A program made the translations under genes and the position numbers. From assembly GCA_023136725.1 (NCBI GenBank), contig JAGLQR010000126.1, positions 1-5,766 of the forward strand: DNA of 5,766 nucleotides, read 5' to 3'. Under the pieces are notes generated by a model. The model did not search any database. It had not been told where the DNA came from and saw only the letters and a program-made list of their open reading frames with translations. This DNA comes from Candidatus Aminicenantota bacterium (GTDB taxonomy: Bacteria > Acidobacteriota > Aminicenantia > UBA2199). Below are positions 5,591 through 5,766 of the stretch, one piece after another; the stretch's first letter is position 1, and every line of letters starts with the position of its first letter.

Positions 5591-5766
5591 TATTCCCTCA
5601 TCTTATTTGCTTTTTCAATTACTTCTTCGATACTACCGCACATATAAAAAGCCTGCTCGGGAAGGTCATCATATTTTCCCTCGGCAAGTTCTTTGAACCC
5701 TTTTATTGTATCTTTGATCTCAACATACTTCCCCTTCATACTCGTGAATTCCTCGGCAACAAAGAA
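5590..5766 (-). CDS. atpD: F-type ATP synthase beta subunit (C-terminal 58 residues; 5' partial)
   Basis: The minus-strand frame open to the window edge encodes the last 58 residues of the catalytic F1 beta subunit. The segment FFVAEEFTSMKGKYV corresponds to the well-known FxVAExFTGxxGKYV region, and KYDDLPEQAFYM is the conserved C-terminal signature of F-type beta subunits, followed by a terminal helix ending KANKMRE. Nucleotide-binding P-loop and DELSEED parts lie outside the window. The DLPEQAFYM motif and the following epsilon gene rule out a V/A-type ATPase. Its stop shares one base with the atpC start. Confidence 0.96.
   Translation of the reverse strand, partial: FFVAEEFTSMKGKYVEIKDTIKGFKELAEGKYDDLPEQAFYMCGSIEEVIEKANKMRE
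5595..5599 (-). promoter_or_regulatory. Ribosome binding site for atpC
   Basis: Read on the minus strand, GAGGG sits four bases before the atpC ATG, inside the final codons of atpD. With the TAATG stop/start overlap it supports reinitiation or coupled translation of epsilon after beta. Confidence 0.6.

Noticed and set aside
1..5766. Mobile element, CRISPR array, tRNA/rRNA, riboswitch or defence system
   Set aside because: No repeats, integrase or transposase motifs or structured non-coding stretch are visible; the longest gap between genes is 10 bases.

Overview
This window holds an ordinary-looking but compositionally interesting catabolic operon. It is AT-rich bacterial DNA, almost wholly coding, with frequent AGA and ATA codons, several clear Shine-Dalgarno sites, and GTG and TTG starts. 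I cannot name the organism. The mix suggests a low-GC Gram-negative-type lineage that uses SD-led initiation, but no taxonomic marker in the window settles this.

Layout: positions 1-5154 on the plus strand carry five tightly packed genes: (1) the C-terminal part of a biotin carboxylase; (2) a one-chain carboxyltransferase of the acyl-CoA carboxylase/glutaconyl-CoA decarboxylase-alpha type; (3) a separate biotin carboxyl carrier protein; (4) an acyl-CoA dehydrogenase; (5) an enoyl-CoA hydratase of the methylglutaconyl-CoA hydratase (LiuC-like) type. Junctions are an 8-nt overlap, a 4-nt gap, a 10-nt gap and a 17-nt overlap, so one mRNA with translational coupling is very likely. The operon promoter and the start of gene 1 lie upstream of the window. 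On the minus strand, converging on this operon with only 7 nt between stops, are atpC (complete, F1 epsilon) and the 3' end of atpD (F1 beta), an ATP synthase gene pair.

How the genes work together: a dehydrogenase, a biotin-dependent carboxylase and a hydratase in one operon match the module that oxidises an acyl-CoA to an enoyl-CoA, carboxylates it and hydrates the product, as in leucine/isovalerate degradation (isovaleryl-CoA to 3-methylcrotonyl-CoA to 3-methylglutaconyl-CoA to HMG-CoA). The hydratase and carboxylase fit that pathway. The dehydrogenase has the catalytic glutamate in the short/medium-chain position and lacks the isovaleryl-CoA dehydrogenase one, so its substrate is uncertain. 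HMG-CoA lyase is not in the window.

Most notable point: the biotin carrier protein appears to contain two barrel-sandwich domains. The N-terminal one aligns with the biotinyl site but has Gly where the biotin-bearing Lys should be. I see no defence system, mobile element, CRISPR array, RNA gene or other new system here, and no non-coding stretch longer than 10 bases.
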